64,000 nt of DNA from an uncultured Pseudomonadales bacterium (GCA_947259995.1 CAMYOK010000011.1:186001-250000); one strand, 5' to 3'; counted from the first letter of the stretch, positions 53,457 to 63,180 are shown. Notes: generated by a model from the sequence alone, not told the origin. Numbers and translations are program-made.

Positions 53457-55925
53457 CTATTCATGGCGCAAGGACAAGGCAGGGCTGCGCGCGGCAATTC
53501 TTGCCGACAGCAAACCCACGGTCAGCGTGGCAATCAACAAAGCAAGCACGCCTGAGACCACGAAAATGCTAGGACTCATCTCGACCCTATAAGCAAAATT
53601 GTCTAACCACGAACTCATAAAATAAGCCGCGGCTGGCCAAGCAATCGCAATAGCCACAATGACGAGTAACAAAAAGTCCTTCGACATCAGTTGCACCAAT
53701 TGCAAAACACTACTTCCCAACACTTTGCGGATGCCGATTTCGCGAGCCCTTTGGCCCGTCATATAGGAGGCGAGACCAAATAAGCCAAGTGCGGCTATAA
53801 AGATTGCCATTGCACTAAACCATGAAAACAAAATCCCTTGCCGCCGCTCACTCTCATAGAGCCCGTCGATGTCCGCCTCTAGAAAAGATTGCTGTATTGG
53901 GATACCCGGCACGAACTGATTCCAAGTGCTATTGATGAACGCGATAGTCTCGCCGCGTTGCTCACCAGAGATTCGAATCGCCATGCTGCGCAAATTCGGA
54001 AATGGGTTAACTCGGCTTTGACTATTCATGACGCGGTAGTAAACCGGCTTGACCGCCTCGCGAATCGATGAAAAATAAATATTGTCTACGACTCCCACTA
54101 CCGTGCCACGCACCACTTGCGTCGCCGCTTGGTCCATCACACTTTCCATCCATTTACCTACCGCCGTCTCAGCGGTCCATCCCATCTGCTGTGCCGCCAA
54201 TTCATTAATGATGAAATTGGCGTTTGCACTTGGCTCACCAGGCACTGGTTCTAAAAATAGATCTGTTCCGCGTTCTTGCGAAAAGCTTCGACCCGCATAG
54301 AACTCAATATCGAAGGTCTCGAAAAAATCAAAATCGATATTGAGATAAGGCATTCCAATAACCCCAGCTCCCCCGCCTTCAAAGCGCACTCCATCGGCAT
54401 TGGTGTTCTGATCACCCGGCATTAAGTTTGCCGCAGTCACCGATAAGATCTGCGGGTGGCGCAGCAATTCTTGTTTCATCGTGTAATAACTGCCGCCTAG
54501 CCCTTGTTGCCCAGAGCCTCGGTACACTAACACCTCTTCTTGCGCGAACCCTAGATCAAGAGTCTGCGCATACCGAAGCTGGGACAGAGCAATCCCCGTT
54601 GCAGTGACCATGGCAATGGAGATCGCGAATTGCATAACCACCAAGAGTTTACGTAACAATTGTCCACTCTTGCCGCGACTAAGCTCACCACGCAAAATTG
54701 TCGCTGAACTAAACGAAGCCAGGTAGAAGGCCGGATAGAGGCCAGCAAGAACCCCCACCAGTAAAGCGAATAGTAGCAAGCTAGGCAGCACCCATAGGTT
54801 TTGCGTAATATCTAAAGAAAGGCTACTCCCCAGCAAACTATTAAACGCTGGCAAACTAAGCTGCACAATCACCGTCGCTAAAGCGACTGCCAAAATAGCG
54901 ACCAGCAGCGATTCACTGAGGAACTGAGTGGCGATGTTAAGCTTGCTCGCTCCACAAACCTTGCGCATGCCAACCTCACGCGCACGTGCCAAGGAGCGCG
55001 CAGTCGAAAGGTTCATAAAATTAAAACAAGCTAATAACAGGATGAATACGGCGATCGCGCTAAAGGTCATCACTGTGACACCACTACCATTGTCCTGCAG
55101 CTCATTGTCACGGGCGGAGTTCAAGTGGATATCGGTCAATTTCATGACAGTAAAACTGGTAAATGACGGTGCTTGCTCACCAATATGTCGGCTCAAAAAA
55201 TCTGGCATTTGTGATTCAAAACTCGCCAAATCAAAACTTTCATCTGCAACAATATAGGTATGAAAATTATTGAATCCCCAGCTTTGCATGCGCTCACCCA
55301 AGATGACTTGAGCGGTTTGCATGGAGGTGAAGGCCCGCGCATCCAAATGAGTATTTCGAGGGAGGTTTTCCATGACCCCAGTGACCAAGACTGGCACCTC
55401 GCCATTCATCAGGATGGTACCTCCCAGAGCGCCTCCTTGTGGAAAGTATTTCTCGGCCAACTCTTGATTGATGACGACTTGGAAGGGCCCATTGAATAAA
55501 TTTTCAGGGTCGCCTTCCAACAATGGAATATCAAATACAGAGAAAACGTCTGCGTCGGCAAAATACAAACCCGACTCATAGAATGAATCCGTGCTGTTAG
55601 GCCTAGACAAGACCGCAGTGTTATCCATTAGTCGTATGACATAGTCAAACTGGGGGTATTCCAGGGCTAACAAGGGTCCAACTTGCGGGGCATTGGTAGC
55701 AAGATACAGCGGCGCGCCACCCCCGGGGGGGTTAAAATTGCGCATTACACGATATGTGCGATCAGCATTTGTCCATTGCTTGTCGTAATTGACTTCGGCG
55801 CGCACAAACAGTGCGATCAAAATCACTGAGGCTACCCCTATAGTTAGCCCAAGGATATTGATGCATGAAAACAGTAAGTGACTTTTCAGGTTACGAGCAG
55901 CAATGACAAAATAATGGCGCAACAT
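53457..55925 (-). CDS. FtsX/MacB-type ABC transporter permease (orphan, duplicated architecture)
   Basis: 822 residues. The layout is an N-terminal helix (LLFSCINILGLTIGVASVILIALFV), a periplasmic MacB-type domain, three helices around 280-420 containing the FtsX motif STARSLARAREVGMRKVCGAS, a second N-like helix near 435, a second periplasmic part, and three C-terminal helices with GLASYMTGQRAREIGIRKVLGSS. It therefore has two FtsX halves in one chain. It is a clear paralogue of the 59320-61797 protein. It lacks its own ATPase and adaptor gene and could borrow those of the operon at 58.6-63 kb. A sigma-54-like promoter and a 14-bp inverted repeat lie upstream. Confidence 0.9.
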   Translation of the reverse strand: MLRHYFVIAARNLKSHLLFSCINILGLTIGVASVILIALFVRAEVNYDKQWTNADRTYRVMRNFNPPGGGAPLYLATNAPQVGPLLALEYPQFDYVIRLMDNTAVLSRPNSTDSFYESGLYFADADVFSVFDIPLLEGDPENLFNGPFQVVINQELAEKYFPQGGALGGTILMNGEVPVLVTGVMENLPRNTHLDARAFTSMQTAQVILGERMQSWGFNNFHTYIVADESFDLASFESQMPDFLSRHIGEQAPSFTSFTVMKLTDIHLNSARDNELQDNGSGVTVMTFSAIAVFILLLACFNFMNLSTARSLARAREVGMRKVCGASKLNIATQFLSESLLVAILAVALATVIVQLSLPAFNSLLGSSLSLDITQNLWVLPSLLLFALLVGVLAGLYPAFYLASFSSATILRGELSRGKSGQLLRKLLVVMQFAISIAMVTATGIALSQLRYAQTLDLGFAQEEVLVYRGSGQQGLGGSYYTMKQELLRHPQILSVTAANLMPGDQNTNADGVRFEGGGAGVIGMPYLNIDFDFFETFDIEFYAGRSFSQERGTDLFLEPVPGEPSANANFIINELAAQQMGWTAETAVGKWMESVMDQAATQVVRGTVVGVVDNIYFSSIREAVKPVYYRVMNSQSRVNPFPNLRSMAIRISGEQRGETIAFINSTWNQFVPGIPIQQSFLEADIDGLYESERRQGILFSWFSAMAIFIAALGLFGLASYMTGQRAREIGIRKVLGSSVLQLVQLMSKDFLLLVIVAIAIAWPAAAYFMSSWLDNFAYRVEMSPSIFVVSGVLALLIATLTVGLLSARIAARSPALSLRHE

Positions 55926-56056
55926 AGTGAGCTCTTTTTTTAGACTGTTAGTTCTGTTAATAACAATGTCGTGTAGAGAAAAAAGAGCTGCCCTACGTTG
56001 TCACACAGAGTGCAACACCGTGGGCAGCCACAAGCTTCGCTAACCACGATAGGTAT

Positions 56057-56072
56057 AGCAAAGTTTGGGCCA
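56057..56072 (-). promoter_or_regulatory. Sigma-54-like promoter of the orphan permease gene
   Basis: Read on the minus strand, TGGCCCAAACTTTGCT matches TGGC-N7-TTGCT with correct GG/GC spacing (14 of 16 consensus-compatible positions). A start near 56046 would give a 120-nt leader before the permease. The inverted repeat just upstream is placed where an enhancer-binding protein could act. Confidence 0.7.
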
Positions 56073-56097
56073 AAGTTATTTCATTATATTTATCAGG

Positions 56098-56137
56098 GAG
56101 TTACAAACAGCCTGTCATTAAAAGCTGTTTGTAACTC
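56098..56137. repeat. 14-bp perfect inverted repeat upstream of the orphan permease promoter
   Basis: GAGTTACAAACAGC (56098-56111) and GCTGTTTGTAACTC (56124-56137) are perfect inverted arms with a 12-nt spacer. It lies 26 bp upstream of the sigma-54-like -24 box and 42 bp after the quinohaemoprotein gene. No T-run follows in either direction, so it fits an activator site better than an intrinsic terminator, although a Rho-assisted terminator stem is possible. A near-match to the IHF consensus (TATCAGGGAGTTA, 12 of 13) overlaps its left edge. Confidence 0.65.
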
Positions 56138-56178
56138 GCATTAAGTTGTGAGATTCGCTAAATAATTAACGATTTTGG

Positions 56179-58308
56179 CTAACGGGGCACGGCGTCTGCT
56201 TGTTGCAGCAGGTAAGCGCGGATGTTTTCTACTTCGGTGGCCCCTAGATCTTCAGCAAAACTCGCCATGCCTCTGGATTCGAACAAGCCATCCAACACGA
56301 TACTCATGAACGCATCTTGATTCAGGATGCTAGAGGAGAACCGTAAATCGGGAATCGAACCCACACTGAGTGCGGCTGGCCCGTGACACACCGAACAAAA
56401 ACTTCCATAAGCAAGCGCTCCCTCTATGGTGCTCCCCCTTGTGGTAGTGATGCTCGTGTCGAGTGGCGGCAAGGGGTTTGGCGCAGCGATCTCCAAAGGC
56501 GTGTCAGCTCCCAGCTTAAAGGCGATCAAACGGCCGTTCATATAGCGCGGACCATTGCCGGATAACAAGCCCATGGTTAAGGGGATTGCGCCTCCCTGCC
56601 CCGCTAAGGCTAAGACGTATTGCTCACCGTCGAGCTCGTAAGTAACCGGGCCTCCTAAGATGGCATCGCCTACCTCTGTAGACCAATACTCTGTCCCATC
56701 GTTGGTGCCATAGGCGTGGAACACGCCATCGGCAGAGCCTTGAAAGACTAGCCCGCCACCAGTGGCAAGTGTGCCACTATTGCCATACACCGGATAATCC
56801 ACACGCCAAGCGGGGCTTTGCGCTATAGGATCCCAAGCAATCAGGCTAGATGGCGTCAATGCGGCAGAACGCGCCCGGTCTTGCGGGTTACGTGGTTCAC
56901 TCGGAACAGGGTCCAAACCAAGATTCCAACCCGCCTCTTGCTTTTCCATCGCCCCTGGATTGGCGTATTGGTAGGAGGTATTTTGTGTAGGAAGAAACAC
57001 ATAACCGGTGCTTGGATCGCGCGACATTGGATACCAATTATGCCCACCTAGTGGGCCAGGCATCATGACAACTGGTTGCTCTTTATAACGAATCCCTTCG
57101 GATTCGATAGGCCGTCCCGACACAGGGTCCAAACCACTAGCCCAGTTGATTTCGACATAATTTTCGCCAGAGATAAACTCACCATTCGTGCGATCGATGA
57201 CATAGAAGAAACCATTCTTAGGCGCCTGCATCAATACCTTGCGTTGCTCCCCATTGATCTCGAGGTCTGCCAGCATGATGTGCTGAGTTGCCGTGTAATC
57301 CCATGACTCTGCAGGAGTTGTCTGAAAATGCCATACGTATTCCCCGGTGTCAGGGCGCAAAGCAACAATAGACGACAAAAAAAGATTATCGCCTTCACCG
57401 TTGGAGCGGATCTCATGATTCCAAGGGCTGCCATTGCCAACACCGATATACAGAAGGTCTAGCTCTGGGTCATAAGCCATAGAGTCCCATACTGTGCCAC
57501 CACCGCCTAAGGCCCACCACTGTCCAGCCCAAGTTTCGGCAGCCATTTCCATGGCCGCACTCTCAAAGCCGTCGGCAGGGTTTCCCGGCACGGTATAGAA
57601 GCGCCACAGCATTTCACCAGACTCTGCATCATAAGCGGAGATATAGCCCCGGACACCAAGCTCAGCGCCGCCATTGCCAATGATGACTCTTCCGTCAATC
57701 ACCCGCGGTGCTCCAGTAATGGTGTAGCGTAACTCTGGATCGGCCGTCTCGGCCGCCCATGCAACTGCGCCAGAGTCTCGCTCCAAGGCGATCAAACGGC
57801 CATCGATGGTGCCGAAGAAGACTTTGTCACCCCACGCTGCCATGCCTCGATTGACGACGTCACAACAAGCATTCACGCCATAGCGCCCAGGCACCTGAGG
57901 ATCGTAGCGCCACTTCTCCTCACCTGTGCGGGCATCCAATGCAAATGCCTTGCTCCAAGCCGAGGTGAAATAGATAGTGCCATCGATTACTAAGGGTGTG
58001 GCTTCTTGCCCTCGATTAGTATCGAGCTCGAATGACCATGCCACACCCAGTTGCTCAACAGATTCTCGATTAATTTGAGTCAGCGGGCTATACCGCTCTT
58101 CCGAATAGGTACGCCCATAGCTTAACCATTCTGCGTTGTTATTCGCGGCACCAAGAATATCTGCGGCCGCTATTAGCTCTTCTGAATGCTCACCAACTGC
58201 AATTTGTTCATCCTCAACCATATCAGGAGCGGTACTCGCTTGCTCTCCACTGCAGGCTCCTAGCACCGCCAAGACGAGCAAATAAAAACACCCTCGCTTA
58301 TTCATCAT
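56179..58308 (-). CDS. PQQ-dependent alcohol dehydrogenase with C-terminal haem domain (quinohaemoprotein, lipoprotein)
   Basis: 709 residues. A lipoprotein signal (LVLAVLGAC, Cys near residue 19) should anchor it in the periplasm. The eight-bladed PQQ propeller has the adjacent-Cys pair in YGVNACCDVVNRG, the calcium ligands in GNGGAELGVRGY (Glu) and VGNGSPWN (Asn), and the catalytic Asp in WDYTATQ. The residue two after that Asp is Thr, not the Asp of lanthanide-dependent XoxF-type enzymes, so Ca2+ is predicted. A C-terminal cytochrome c domain holds CSVCH near residue 640. It would oxidise an alcohol and pass electrons to the haem. No PQQ synthesis gene is nearby. Confidence 0.93.
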   Translation of the reverse strand: MMNKRGCFYLLVLAVLGACSGEQASTAPDMVEDEQIAVGEHSEELIAAADILGAANNNAEWLSYGRTYSEERYSPLTQINRESVEQLGVAWSFELDTNRGQEATPLVIDGTIYFTSAWSKAFALDARTGEEKWRYDPQVPGRYGVNACCDVVNRGMAAWGDKVFFGTIDGRLIALERDSGAVAWAAETADPELRYTITGAPRVIDGRVIIGNGGAELGVRGYISAYDAESGEMLWRFYTVPGNPADGFESAAMEMAAETWAGQWWALGGGGTVWDSMAYDPELDLLYIGVGNGSPWNHEIRSNGEGDNLFLSSIVALRPDTGEYVWHFQTTPAESWDYTATQHIMLADLEINGEQRKVLMQAPKNGFFYVIDRTNGEFISGENYVEINWASGLDPVSGRPIESEGIRYKEQPVVMMPGPLGGHNWYPMSRDPSTGYVFLPTQNTSYQYANPGAMEKQEAGWNLGLDPVPSEPRNPQDRARSAALTPSSLIAWDPIAQSPAWRVDYPVYGNSGTLATGGGLVFQGSADGVFHAYGTNDGTEYWSTEVGDAILGGPVTYELDGEQYVLALAGQGGAIPLTMGLLSGNGPRYMNGRLIAFKLGADTPLEIAAPNPLPPLDTSITTTRGSTIEGALAYGSFCSVCHGPAALSVGSIPDLRFSSSILNQDAFMSIVLDGLFESRGMASFAEDLGATEVENIRAYLLQQADAVPR

Positions 58309-58491
58309 AATCCCAACCCTCTTCTTATAGATAAGTCGAGAATAAACAGGACATAGCTGGCGTGCAAGGAAGCCGAGGCAATTTAGCGATTTCCCCCAAC
58401 AATTGTCATTCTCGCCAAACTCTGGTGCGGCTATCCACGCGACAGCTCTTAGAAGCCCACTATCCTTTTGTTTTTATTGAATAAATAATTT

Positions 58492-58507
58492 TGGCACAAC
58501 GATTGCT
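58492..58507 (+). promoter_or_regulatory. Sigma-54 promoter of the ABC export operon
   Basis: TGGCACAACGATTGCT is a perfect match to TGGCACR-N4-TTGCW. A start near 58518 would give a leader of about 110 nt before the ATPase gene. A 7-bp inverted pair (CGAGAAT at 58337-58343 and ATTCTCG at 58408-58414) lies upstream and may be chance. The stretch 58309-58627 is otherwise gene-free. Confidence 0.88.
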
Positions 58508-58627
58508 ACTCCAGCCACTAGAGGAAGGCCTAGTACAGGCCATGCATTTATATTGCAGCGTCTGCCCTAGTGTTTGAGCGCACCTCTAAACATAAACAGT
58601 GTTATATGCCCCCTTGGAGTCAAAATC

Positions 58628-59308
58628 ATGATTATAAAAACAGAGAACCTTAGCAAACTCTTTCGGACAGATGAGGTAGAAACTACCGCATTAGGTGGAG
58701 TGAGCATCGAGATTGCCGAGAAAGAATTCGTCTCGATCATGGGGCCCTCGGGTTGCGGTAAATCAACATTACTGAACATCATCGGGCTCATCGACAATCC
58801 CGATGGCGGACAGTTCTATTTTCTTGGCGAAAACATCTCTCGCGTTGGCGAGCGTGAGCGTGCTGTGCTGCGCAAAGAAAACCTGGGTTTTATTTTTCAG
58901 AGCTTCAACCTCATCGATGAACTGAGTGTTTATGAAAATGTGGAGCTGCCTTTAATCTATACAAAAATTCCCGCACATGAGCGCAAGCAGCGGGTAGAAG
59001 CTGTGATTGAGAAAATGAACATGAGTCATCGTATTCGTCATTTTCCACAGCAGTTATCTGGCGGTCAGCAGCAACGGGTTGCGGTGGCACGCGCCCTAGT
59101 GAATCGCCCAAAACTCATTCTTGCCGACGAACCGACTGGTAATTTGGATAGCGAGCATGGCATCGAAGTGATGCAGTTATTGCAACAGTTAAATCAAGAA
59201 GGTACGACCATCGTAATGGTGACACACTCGCCCGAACATGCTGAGTATGGCACGCGCACCATACGCATGCTGGATGGACAAGTCGTCAAAGCCTCCACTA
59301 CCGCCTAA
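58628..59308 (+). CDS. ABC transporter ATP-binding subunit (MacB/LolD type)
   Basis: 226 residues from the ATG at 58628, which follows GGAG; the longer frame upstream lies in the leader. Walker A GPSGCGKST (39-47), Q-loop FIFQSFNLIDELS, signature LSGGQQQRVAVARAL (143-157), Walker B LILADEPTG (163-171) and the switch His in VTHSPEHAEY. It drives the permease that follows 11 bp later. The type is the one that works with FtsX-like permeases in mechanotransmission (MacAB, LolCDE) rather than in simple uptake. Confidence 0.95.
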   Translation: MIIKTENLSKLFRTDEVETTALGGVSIEIAEKEFVSIMGPSGCGKSTLLNIIGLIDNPDGGQFYFLGENISRVGERERAVLRKENLGFIFQSFNLIDELSVYENVELPLIYTKIPAHERKQRVEAVIEKMNMSHRIRHFPQQLSGGQQQRVAVARALVNRPKLILADEPTGNLDSEHGIEVMQLLQQLNQEGTTIVMVTHSPEHAEYGTRTIRMLDGQVVKASTTA

Positions 59309-59319
59309 GAGAAACTTTC

Positions 59320-61797
59320 ATGTCTGCATCATCATTGTTTACGAGTTATATACGAGTTGCCTTGCGCAAACTCGTTAAAGAACGCAGTTACAGCGTCATA
59401 AATATCGCAGGGCTTTCAATCGGCATCGCATGTTGTTTGATACTCGGGCTCTATCTGCATAATGAATTAAACTACGATCAACATAATGCACAAAAAGATC
59501 GTATCTATCGCGTGATCAATGAGTTCTCTATCAATGGAGACTCGACCTATGCTGCAGTGACCTCTACTCAGCTCGCACCGATGCTAACGGAGCAATACCC
59601 TGAGCTCGCATATGCTACCCGTTTCCGTAACGTTCCCAATACACAATCCTTGATGCGCAACAACGATAATCAAGCATTTTACTGGGAGGACGTGTACCTA
59701 ACTGACAATGCTACATTCAATATATTCACCCATGAGGTGCTTTATGGAAACCCAGACACTGCGCTTATTGATCCCAATAGCATTGCTGTGAGCGAAACAT
59801 TCGCCCGACAATATTTCGGCGAGCGAAACCCTATCGGTGAGACCGTCTCGACTGACGCTTATAATTATCGAATCGATCTAGTATTCGCAGACCTTCCAGA
59901 GAATACACATTTAAAATACGATGTCCTCATCTCCTACAATCAGGTCGCAATGCTCGAATCAAACGAGCGTAGTCAAGAGCTTTGGAGCATCAACGCCTAC
60001 ACTTATGTATTGCTTCCGGAAAATTTCTCCATCGACGACTTTCAAATGCTCTCCGTCGATTTTTATGAGCGCAATATGCTGCCGGTTGCACAGCAGCTTA
60101 ATATCAATGCCACTGCTAAATTCTTTCTCGAACCTCTAACGGATGTGCATTTACAATCAACGACAAGCTTCGACCTACCTAGGGGTAATATTTTTTACAT
60201 CTATGCGTTCTCTGCCATCGCACTATTTGTCCTCATAGTTGCGTGTATTAACTACATCAACCTTGCCACTGCCCGATCTATCGGACGAGCTAAAGAAGTT
60301 GGAATGCGTAAAGTACTCGGCGCAAGCCGTGGTCAATTGCTCGGTCAATTCATAGGTGAATCGGTTGTCTATGTCCTCGTTGCTTTGTCGCTTGCACTGT
60401 TGATCACTTGGATGGCGATTCAGTTCACTCCGATCACCTCGCTCCTAGACTCGCCCCTACCGCTTAGCCTTTTGTTCTCGCCGGTAGTAATGCTGGGGCT
60501 TATTCTTAGCGCAGTATTGCTCGGCATGTTGTCAGGGCTCTACCCTGCACTGTATCTATCAGGAATTCCGCCAATCGCCGCGTTTAGGGGCGCACAAGGC
60601 AATGGACGGCAGGGCAATAGGACTCGCCAAGCGTTGGTAATGATGCAGTTTGTGATTTCGATTGCGGTCATCTCGAGCACTCTACTGATGCTGTCTCAAA
60701 TGCAGTTCGTACAAAGCAAGCCCTTAGGCTATCAACCCGAGAATCGTCTAGTGTTACGCGTATCAGGTGCCGACCAAGTAGAACGTTTACCGGCATTGCT
60801 GAACGAGCTACGTCACACTAGCGGGATCATCTCGGCAGCCGTGACGGAAGATTTGCCTGGCGAACAACCTAGCGTTAATGCATTACAAGTTGAAAACAAC
60901 GACGGTGCGTATGAACAAATGACGGTCAATACTATGGAAATGGGACCGGATATGATCAATGTATTAGGAATGCAATTGGTCCAAGGCCGTGACTTTGACA
61001 TCAATCGTGTCAATGACTCAAACCACACAGCCATAGTGAATCAAAGCCTAGTAAGACAAATGGGATGGAGCCAGCCAATTGGCAGACGTATGCAACAGTT
61101 TGGCCCTGAGGGTGATAACCCGGTCATTGAAGTCATCGGGGTTGTCGAGGACTTTCATGTACTTGGCCTACAACAAGCAATCTCGCCTTTAATCATTTTC
61201 TATCGCGCGACTGATTTTAGCGAGTTCAGCGAAGCACGGCGACGCTCCTATTCGGAACAACTGGTCATCCAAATCGATCCAGATCTCACAAGCAGCGTGT
61301 TGAATGATCTGCAGAACAAGTGGGCACAGTTCGACCCAAGTCACCCTCTATCTTTCATTTTTATGCAAGAAGACTTACAAAAACTGTACGGCTCTGAACA
61401 ACGTCTCATGAGCCTCGTTGGTGGCTTTTCGGGGCTCTGTATTTTCATCTCTTGTTTAGGACTTTTTGGGCTATCGGCCTTCAACACGGCGAAACGCACT
61501 AAGGAGATTGGCATCCGCAAAGTACTAGGTGCCTCAACGATTAGCATCATTGCTTTGCTCTTTAAGAACATATTGTCCTTACTTGCAGTCGCCTCGTTAC
61601 TGGCATCCGCCATTTCATTCTGGGCGATCAATCAATGGCTGGAGGGCTTCTATTACCGCATCGACCTGCTGGGGGCAAACCTCATGATCTTCGGTCTCGC
61701 TGCACTTATCGCAATCGCTGTGGCTTTCACGACTATGGCCATGCAATCACTGCGCACTATTCAAGCCAGCCCAAATCTTGCTTTACGATATGAATAA
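59320..61797 (+). CDS. FtsX/MacB-type ABC transporter permease (operon partner)
   Basis: 825 residues with the same two-half architecture as the orphan permease: an N-terminal helix (VINIAGLSIGIACCLILGLYL), a MacB-type periplasmic domain, three helices around 285-425 with TARSIGRAKEVGMRKVLGAS, a second N-like helix near 445 (ALVMMQFVISIAVISSTLLML), a second periplasmic part and three last helices with LSAFNTAKRTKEIGIRKVLGAS. It is energised by the preceding ATPase, and the following adaptor gene begins 10 bp after its stop. Substrate unknown; an envelope-stress or peptide/antibiotic exporter is a reasonable guess. Confidence 0.93.
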   Translation: MSASSLFTSYIRVALRKLVKERSYSVINIAGLSIGIACCLILGLYLHNELNYDQHNAQKDRIYRVINEFSINGDSTYAAVTSTQLAPMLTEQYPELAYATRFRNVPNTQSLMRNNDNQAFYWEDVYLTDNATFNIFTHEVLYGNPDTALIDPNSIAVSETFARQYFGERNPIGETVSTDAYNYRIDLVFADLPENTHLKYDVLISYNQVAMLESNERSQELWSINAYTYVLLPENFSIDDFQMLSVDFYERNMLPVAQQLNINATAKFFLEPLTDVHLQSTTSFDLPRGNIFYIYAFSAIALFVLIVACINYINLATARSIGRAKEVGMRKVLGASRGQLLGQFIGESVVYVLVALSLALLITWMAIQFTPITSLLDSPLPLSLLFSPVVMLGLILSAVLLGMLSGLYPALYLSGIPPIAAFRGAQGNGRQGNRTRQALVMMQFVISIAVISSTLLMLSQMQFVQSKPLGYQPENRLVLRVSGADQVERLPALLNELRHTSGIISAAVTEDLPGEQPSVNALQVENNDGAYEQMTVNTMEMGPDMINVLGMQLVQGRDFDINRVNDSNHTAIVNQSLVRQMGWSQPIGRRMQQFGPEGDNPVIEVIGVVEDFHVLGLQQAISPLIIFYRATDFSEFSEARRRSYSEQLVIQIDPDLTSSVLNDLQNKWAQFDPSHPLSFIFMQEDLQKLYGSEQRLMSLVGGFSGLCIFISCLGLFGLSAFNTAKRTKEIGIRKVLGASTISIIALLFKNILSLLAVASLLASAISFWAINQWLEGFYYRIDLLGANLMIFGLAALIAIAVAFTTMAMQSLRTIQASPNLALRYE

Positions 61798-61807
61798 GGA
61801 AACGACA

Positions 61808-63061
61808 ATGGACCGCGCAATAGAGAAGAAGAAACGACCACTTTGGCAATGGGGATTACTAAGTCTGGCAGTATCAGGAGCTGCGTTTTGGTTTTATGGC
61901 TTGCTAAACGATGCAACCATTCGCACATTTAAGCTTCCTTTTGCGCAAACGAGCATTGCCAGCGTTAGCTTTGGCGCCTTCGAAGATGTCACGCCTATCC
62001 GCGGCTCCATCCAACCTCTCAATAGCGTCTACCTCGACGCTGTCGATGGTGGAGTCGTCGAAGAGGTATTAGTTGAAGAAGGTAGCTTTGTTGTTGCAGG
62101 ACAAGCATTACTGCAACTGAGTAATACCGACCTGCGCCTGAATGTCGCCCGCAACGACACTTCCATCACCGAGCAGCTCAATAATCTGTCCAATATCTCT
62201 AATGGTTTAGAAACAACCAAGCTGGACACGGACAGACAAGTCATAGAGATCGAGTACCGCATTATAGTGCTGGAACGTCAAGAGCAACGTTTGCAGCAGC
62301 TGGCCACCGATAGTCTGATCTCCAAAGAACAATACGAGTCAGTCGTGGATGAATTGACCTATCAACGCAAACTTCTTGCGAACACTCGCTATAGACAAGC
62401 TCTTGAAGATCGCATTCGCAACGACCGCATGGAACAAATCGCGCTGCAAGTGTCCAAGCTCGAAGAGAATCTAGAATTATCACAAAGCAGCTTCGAAAAC
62501 TTACTCGTCAGAGCGCCAATCTCTGGCCAGCTCACGTCTTTGCCAGTGGAGGTAGGCGAGAATAAAACTCGTGGGCAACGCTTAGGGCAGATCGATGTCA
62601 TCGAACAGTTCAAAATAGTCGCGCAAGTTGACGAATACTATGTGACTCGTGTGGCGAACGACCAATCCGCCAGCTTCAACCTTGCAGGGCAACAGTATCA
62701 AGCACGTGTCATTAAAATTTATCCAGAAATAACCGACGGGACTTTCACCATAGACTTGGTGTTTGACGGGACTCCCCCCGAGAATATTCGTCGCGGCCAA
62801 TCCTTGCAATTAGACTTGACTCTTGGCAGCTCGGTAGAAACGCTTTTACTGCCGCTAGGCAGCTATATTCAAGACACTGGAGGCAATTGGGTATTTGTCG
62901 TCGATAGCGCCGGAGAATTCGCAAGTCGACGCAGTGTTCGTACTGGCCGTCGCAATAATCGCTTTATAGAAGTCATTGATGGTTTATCGCAAGGAGATAG
63001 AGTTATCACTTCAAGTTATAATCAACTGCTAGAGATGGACCGAATAGAACTTAGCCGTTAA
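61808..63061 (+). CDS. HlyD/MacA-family periplasmic adaptor
   Basis: 417 residues from the ATG at 61808, which has AAGGA 7 nt upstream; the longer frame would overlap the permease stop. One N-terminal transmembrane helix (LLSLAVSGAAFWFYGLL) is followed by half a biotinyl-lipoyl domain (YLDAVDGGVVEEVLVEEGSFVVAGQALLQLS), a coiled-coil hairpin (about 110-230), the second lipoyl half (VRAPISGQLTSLPVEVGENKTRGQRL) and a beta-barrel region. This is the membrane-fusion component that links the permease to an outer-membrane channel; no TolC-like gene is in the window. Confidence 0.94.
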   Translation: MDRAIEKKKRPLWQWGLLSLAVSGAAFWFYGLLNDATIRTFKLPFAQTSIASVSFGAFEDVTPIRGSIQPLNSVYLDAVDGGVVEEVLVEEGSFVVAGQALLQLSNTDLRLNVARNDTSITEQLNNLSNISNGLETTKLDTDRQVIEIEYRIIVLERQEQRLQQLATDSLISKEQYESVVDELTYQRKLLANTRYRQALEDRIRNDRMEQIALQVSKLEENLELSQSSFENLLVRAPISGQLTSLPVEVGENKTRGQRLGQIDVIEQFKIVAQVDEYYVTRVANDQSASFNLAGQQYQARVIKIYPEITDGTFTIDLVFDGTPPENIRRGQSLQLDLTLGSSVETLLLPLGSYIQDTGGNWVFVVDSAGEFASRRSVRTGRRNNRFIEVIDGLSQGDRVITSSYNQLLEMDRIELSR

Positions 63062-63180
63062 ATAATAAAAAAGTTTTTAATAGTTGAGCTATTTTCCTAC
63101 AGACTACGATACAAATTGTGCGTTATCCTGAGGCATTATAATTATAATAATTTTTCTATGCCTCAGATTTTAAGCAATAC

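Noticed and set aside
56179..58308. Lanthanide-dependent (XoxF-type) methanol dehydrogenase
   Set aside because: The diagnostic Asp two residues after the catalytic Asp is Thr (WDYTATQ), and a haem domain is fused, so a calcium quinohaemoprotein is more likely.
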